A DNA stretch of 10,973 nucleotides from Bacteroidales bacterium UBA714 (GTDB lineage Bacteria > Bacteroidota > Bacteroidia > Bacteroidales > UBA932), in contig DBLW01000078.1 of NCBI GenBank assembly GCA_002298075.1, forward strand, positions 1 through 10,973, read 5' to 3'. Below are positions 7,922 to 10,973 of the stretch, one piece after another (the stretch's first letter is position 1; every line of letters begins with the position of its first letter). The position numbers and the translations under genes were made by a program. The notes below the pieces were generated by a model. That model had not been told where the DNA came from. It saw nothing but the letters and a program-made list of their open reading frames with translations, and made no database searches.

Positions 7922-8074
7922 CCTGATAAATGGGACCAGTTAGGTATAAAATGGCGTTGGCTCAATGCAAAATTGACCTTCATGCCAACTTTTGTCATGG
8001 CCAGGAAAAGAGTTGCATCTACAATCTCATCAACAGTTGAAATAAGATTCTGCAATTTCTCCGCGTTTCCTATT
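7922..8074. other. Gap downstream of the metallopeptidase gene; possible small ORF or remnant
   Basis: A minus-strand frame is open from just after a TAG at 8080-8082 down to 7861, about 70 codons. It has only a TTG (8055) as an early start and ATGs further in. The translation (for example ISTVDEIVDATLFLAMTKVG) has ordinary amino-acid composition, but no family was recognised. It ends inside the inverted-repeat structure, so it could be a gene remnant or part of a dispersed repeat. It is not called as a gene because it lacks a good start and recognisable motifs. Confidence 0.3.
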
Positions 8075-8947
8075 TTATGCTATTCTTATATTGTACAACT
8101 TTTCTTTTATATCATCTATTGCATCTCTCAGATTGCCAGTTTGTATTGGTGAAAACATTATTTGTTTTGTCGCAACCTCAGAACCGATAAGATGCCCTGC
8201 ATACTTGGAGAACTCCTTATTTTTCTGCTCTTTTGGAGAGTTCTCAAGATAGACCCCATACACAACCGAAGGATGAACCGCCAATTCTTCTGACAACCTC
8301 TTAATTCTGTATGGTGAAACGATAACTTTAGCCAAATGTCTTGACACTTCATAAGGTACGAGCATCCTGCAGGCGAACAAATCGGCCTGTTCCTCATTGA
8401 AAAACAATGACATTTCACTTTCTGAACTGATGTGGTATATTGCCCTTTCAAGCATTTGCCTATCGTTGATTATATGATATAGCTCATGAAACAATGTCAT
8501 CCAAAGCTTATGATACTTTTTCATCATATCTGTCACCACGACACATGGTTTCCCATTGACAAACATTGATGCCCCAAAGGCACCGATTCCTTTAATGTAT
8601 GACTGAGTCAAGACCGTAACCCCCATTCTGAACAGGGTTAAGACAACTTTCTCATATCCACGAATCGGATCAAGCGTATATTCGTGAATTTTAGGCAAGT
8701 ACAATTTAAGAAGTTCTTCATCATACTCAAAAGGATTATTGATTTGCTCAAATGAGTGCCGGGAACATCTTATCCAGAATCCGTTCATTTTCTTTTGCTT
8801 CTTTTCCTCAATGCTTACCTTAGACTTGCTGTATAAAGTATTTATCGGAGCAAAAGAATCATATTCATATATTGAGTTGCGGAATCCGAGGAAGCCCATC
8901 AATTGACGCTCATAATCTTCAATCTTGCTACGTTTTTTGATACTCAT
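8075..8947 (-). CDS. ImmA/IrrE-family metallo-endopeptidase lacking an N-terminal HTH domain
   Basis: 290 aa from the ATG at 8947; the frame could extend to a TTG at 8956 but no further than a stop at 8981-8983. The zinc site HELYH (residues 154-158) is followed by NEEQADLFACRMLVP (about 184-198), giving the third ligand, Glu185 or Glu186, and the family's A-x-x-FA-x-x-x-L-x-P pattern. Related proteins often carry an N-terminal Xre helix-turn-helix and then a linker like the one seen here (KIEDYERQLMGFLGF, about 8-22). Here that first domain is absent. Known ImmA-type enzymes cleave partner repressors, but no repressor gene lies next to this one. It starts 25 bp after the HD-domain gene and is probably co-transcribed with it. 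The gene is poorer in G+C than the PUL, which fits acquired or accessory DNA. The target is unknown. Confidence 0.85.
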   Translation of the reverse strand: MSIKKRSKIEDYERQLMGFLGFRNSIYEYDSFAPINTLYSKSKVSIEEKKQKKMNGFWIRCSRHSFEQINNPFEYDEELLKLYLPKIHEYTLDPIRGYEKVVLTLFRMGVTVLTQSYIKGIGAFGASMFVNGKPCVVVTDMMKKYHKLWMTLFHELYHIINDRQMLERAIYHISSESEMSLFFNEEQADLFACRMLVPYEVSRHLAKVIVSPYRIKRLSEELAVHPSVVYGVYLENSPKEQKNKEFSKYAGHLIGSEVATKQIMFSPIQTGNLRDAIDDIKEKLYNIRIA

Positions 8948-8972
8948 CCAAATCAACGAATTAAGCGCACCT

Positions 8973-9596
8973 CTATCTCTCTATTATCCTTGCCGCCAAT
9001 GTGTCAGCCACTTGAATAATTGTCACCAAGGCAAACTTGTCCTGAGCCGCTTTGAAAGACATTTTTTCATCATTATTCTCCATATTCACACTCCATGGCC
9101 CCATGTGCCATCTTATAGCCACCATCTCAGAGTCGCACATAACAAGTCCCGCACATAAAGCAAGAATCACAGATTTTTCTCCATGCCCTATCGGAAATTC
9201 ATCATATGATGAACTATAACGCGATGCCTCTTTTGTATAATCATAAGGACGCAGGCTTGGTTCCCTCTTGCGCTTGTAAACATCACACTTGCACAAGTCA
9301 TGGAGCAAAGATGCAATAATGATATTATCCATACTGACCTCCTTCGCGATATGCGGACAAAAATTCTTCATGTTCTCCCATACGCCCAACGCCGCTTTAA
9401 AAGTGTTCAACGAATGCTGGGCAAGACCTCCCTCACAATTAAGATGGTAGACTGCTGAAGCCGGAGCAGTAAAGAATCCCATCCTGTCAAGCTCAAGAAT
9501 CAAGTCTTCAACACCTTCCCTGCCTGTTGAGCGCAACAATTCTACGCATTTTTCTTTGTTTGCCTTTATATCTACTTCCATATCCATAAATTTCAT
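8973..9596 (-). CDS. HD-domain metal-dependent phosphohydrolase, substrate unknown
   Basis: 207 aa from the ATG at 9596; ATGs at 9587 and 9581 are also possible. Starts further upstream (an ATG at 9614, a GTG at 9638) would lie on or beyond the predicted promoter. The HD fold is shown by GGLAQHSLNTF (His61), ASLLHDLCK (the His99-Asp100 doublet), GHGEKS (His138), IRWHMG (His164) and the closing VADTLAAR (Asp188), so the metal ligands look complete. HD proteins of this build hydrolyse phosphate esters of nucleotides or RNA; sequence alone does not say which. There is no signal peptide, so it should act in the cytoplasm. It is the first gene of a probable two-gene unit with the metallopeptidase and is divergent from the 5'-nucleotidase gene. 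It resembles HD proteins scattered in Bacteroidales genomes; no gene name is justified. Confidence 0.85.
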   Translation of the reverse strand: MKFMDMEVDIKANKEKCVELLRSTGREGVEDLILELDRMGFFTAPASAVYHLNCEGGLAQHSLNTFKAALGVWENMKNFCPHIAKEVSMDNIIIASLLHDLCKCDVYKRKREPSLRPYDYTKEASRYSSSYDEFPIGHGEKSVILALCAGLVMCDSEMVAIRWHMGPWSVNMENNDEKMSFKAAQDKFALVTIIQVADTLAARIIER

Positions 9597-9603
9597 TATG
9601 CGA

Positions 9604-9633
9604 CAAAAATACATCACCATTGTGCCAAACAAG
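9604..9633 (-). promoter_or_regulatory. Promoter of the HD-domain/metallopeptidase genes
   Basis: The minus strand carries TATTTTTG (9604-9611), a full match to the Bacteroidota -7 consensus TAnnTTTG. CTTG lies 18 bp upstream (9630-9633) as a -33 box, and a TTTG (9626-9629) overlaps the same area at shorter spacing. The predicted transcript start is near 9597, nearly at the ATG at 9596, which would make the message leaderless or favour the inner ATGs at 9587 or 9581. Confidence 0.5.
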
Positions 9634-9677
9634 AGCACATCAATTAAATTTACTCCATTACGTCAAAAAAAACAACA

Positions 9678-9709
9678 TTTTAAAGATTCGCGAATAATCC
9701 ATAAATTTG
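9678..9709 (+). promoter_or_regulatory. Promoter of the 5'-nucleotidase gene
   Basis: TAAATTTG at 9702-9709 is a perfect -7 element. A TTTT at 9678-9681, 20 bp upstream, is the best -33 candidate. Transcription would start near 9715, leaving about 35 nt before the ATG at 9751. Confidence 0.55.
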
Positions 9710-9750
9710 CCGGCTGAATCTCAGATTATCGGGCAAAATTGGCTAAAGAC

Positions 9751-10973
9751 ATGAAAAAGCTATTGAACATATGCGCACTCGCGCTGCTTGCAGGATTGCA
9801 GAGCTGCAACTTCACAGGCCATGAAACATCAAGCGGAAACCAACAAGGAGAAACTCCGGAAAAGCCTGCTGACGAGCTTGTAATGCTGTTCACCAATGAT
9901 TTGCACAGCCAGATAGAACCATTGGACGCCGCTTCTACCTATAACGCGGGAAGAGGAGGAGTCGCAAGGATAAAAGTGCTCGTTGACAGCGTGAGGGCAG
10001 CGGAAAAGGCTGTCATACTGGCAGATGCGGGAGATTTTGTCCAGGGCACATATTATTTCACCTGCCTGGGCGGAGACGTTGAAATGAGAATCCAGAAAGA
10101 AATAGGATATGACATAAGGACTGTCGGCAACCATGAATTTGACAAAAAGATTCCGGGACTGGACAGGATGTTTTCGCAGAACGACGTCGTTACGGTGAGC
10201 AGCAATTATAATTTCTCGGCTACTTCTCTCTTTGACAAAGTGAAAGAAGCTGCAATTATAGATGCCGCCGGACTCAAGATCGGATTCATCGGATTTGGAG
10301 CGCGCCTGGATGGACTTGTGGACCCCATTTCATGCGAAGGAGTCATATATTCAAATCCGTGGGAAAATGCCGACAGGCTGGCAGCGGCCCTCAAGCATGA
10401 TGGAGCCGACCTTGTTATTGCGCTTTCGCACCTCGGCTACAATGCAAAGAGCGATGCGAAATACTATGACAAAGGCCTGGCCATGAACACAAGAAACATA
10501 GATTTGATCATCGGCGGCCACTCACATACCTTCCTTAACGAGGCTGTATATGTCACCAATATGGCAGGAAAGCAGGTCCCGATTGTCCAGACCGGTTCAC
10601 GTGGCGTATGTCTGGGATACATGAAAATCAACATGAAGAAAACCGGCAAAGAACGCTTCACATATAGGCTGATTCCTGTAGATTCAAGGCTTGACTCACG
10701 CATAGACCCGGATTTTGCGGCCATGCTCAAAGGCTACTCTTCGGAGCTCGAAAAGACTATGGGAGAAGTGCTCGGCCAATGCCCTTCTACTCTCAGGAAA
10801 GGCAGCCCGCAAGGACTTCTCGGAAACTGGGCTGCAGACGCCATGACAGAGATATGCCGGGACACTTTCGGAGCGGTTCCGGACATGGCAATATGCAACA
10901 ACGGAGGCCTGCGTACCGAATTGCCGGCAGGAGACGTGACCCGCAGCCGCATCTATTCAATATTCCCGTTTGA
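9751..10973 (+). CDS. 5'-nucleotidase/UshA-family metallophosphatase lipoprotein (3' end beyond window)
   Basis: The frame is open from the ATG at 9751 to the window edge (407 codons plus 2 bases), so the gene is partial only because the window ends. A short signal peptide ends at LQSC, giving probable lipidated Cys19; Gln in the lipobox is slightly unusual. The metallophosphatase core is complete: FTNDLHSQ (Asp50, His52), DAGDFVQG (Asp95), GNHEFD (Asn127-His128-Glu129), ALSHLGY (His227) and GGHSHT (His257, His259), binding the two-metal centre. From about residue 340 the C-terminal nucleotide-binding domain begins, with NNGGLRTELPAGDVT (Arg388 region) before the cut. The enzyme removes phosphate from nucleotides or related esters outside the cytoplasm, supplying nucleosides and phosphate. 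Both domains are in one chain here, whereas many Bacteroidota keep them in two adjacent genes. Its exact substrate is unknown, and nothing ties it to the PUL. Confidence 0.92.
   Translation, partial: MKKLLNICALALLAGLQSCNFTGHETSSGNQQGETPEKPADELVMLFTNDLHSQIEPLDAASTYNAGRGGVARIKVLVDSVRAAEKAVILADAGDFVQGTYYFTCLGGDVEMRIQKEIGYDIRTVGNHEFDKKIPGLDRMFSQNDVVTVSSNYNFSATSLFDKVKEAAIIDAAGLKIGFIGFGARLDGLVDPISCEGVIYSNPWENADRLAAALKHDGADLVIALSHLGYNAKSDAKYYDKGLAMNTRNIDLIIGGHSHTFLNEAVYVTNMAGKQVPIVQTGSRGVCLGYMKINMKKTGKERFTYRLIPVDSRLDSRIDPDFAAMLKGYSSELEKTMGEVLGQCPSTLRKGSPQGLLGNWAADAMTEICRDTFGAVPDMAICNNGGLRTELPAGDVTRSRIYSIFPF

Noticed and set aside
8973..9596. Naming the HD gene as a specific nucleotidase, dGTPase or (p)ppGpp hydrolase
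   Set aside because: Only the general HD metal-site motifs are visible; the extra motifs that define those subfamilies were not seen.
9597..9638. Longer HD-protein start (GTG at 9638 or ATG at 9614)
   Set aside because: These starts lie on or beyond the predicted promoter, and the extra residues add nothing recognisable to the HD domain.

Overview
The window comes from a member of the Bacteroidota, most likely order Bacteroidales. Three things point there: a tightly packed SusC/SusD-type operon, a series of lipoprotein signal peptides, and promoters of the Bacteroidota form (TAnnTTTG at about -7 with a TTTG-like box about 19-20 bp upstream) rather than the E. coli form. The genus cannot be fixed from the sequence alone. 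The polysaccharide locus looks richer in G+C than the accessory region beside it (hand counts: 33/60 at 6061-6120, 22/60 at 8401-8460).

Positions 178-7434, minus strand: a complete four-gene polysaccharide utilisation locus (PUL) with its own promoter and terminator. In transcription order it encodes a SusC-type TonB-dependent transporter, a SusD-type glycan-binding lipoprotein, a GH18 lipoprotein with an intact DxxDxDxE catalytic motif, and a lipoprotein with an N-terminal DUF1735-like domain and a C-terminal LamG-like domain. Gaps between genes are 12-21 bp, and a strong hairpin with a T-run ends the operon. This layout resembles Bacteroides loci whose GH18 enzymes are endo-beta-N-acetylglucosaminidases acting on N-glycans. 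The inferred job is to bind a glycoprotein at the cell surface, cut the glycan at the core GlcNAc-GlcNAc bond and import it. No exoglycosidase and no regulator (hybrid two-component system or ECF sigma/anti-sigma pair) is visible in the window. A run of nine G's just after the SusC signal peptide could switch the transporter on and off by slippage.

Positions 7435-8074: about 640 bp with no convincing gene. It holds a 15-bp tandem repeat array (six units plus a degenerate leader), directly followed by nested inverted repeats built on a TTAAACCG element. It may be remains of a repeat or mobile element; this is not proven.

Positions 8075-9633, minus strand: a probable two-gene unit. The first gene encodes an HD-domain metal-dependent phosphohydrolase of unknown substrate. 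The second, 25 bp downstream, encodes an ImmA/IrrE-type HExxH metallopeptidase that lacks the N-terminal DNA-binding domain often found in related proteins.

Positions 9678-10973, plus strand: the promoter and first 407 codons of a surface or periplasmic 5'-nucleotidase (UshA-like) lipoprotein, running off the window edge. It is transcribed divergently from the HD gene.
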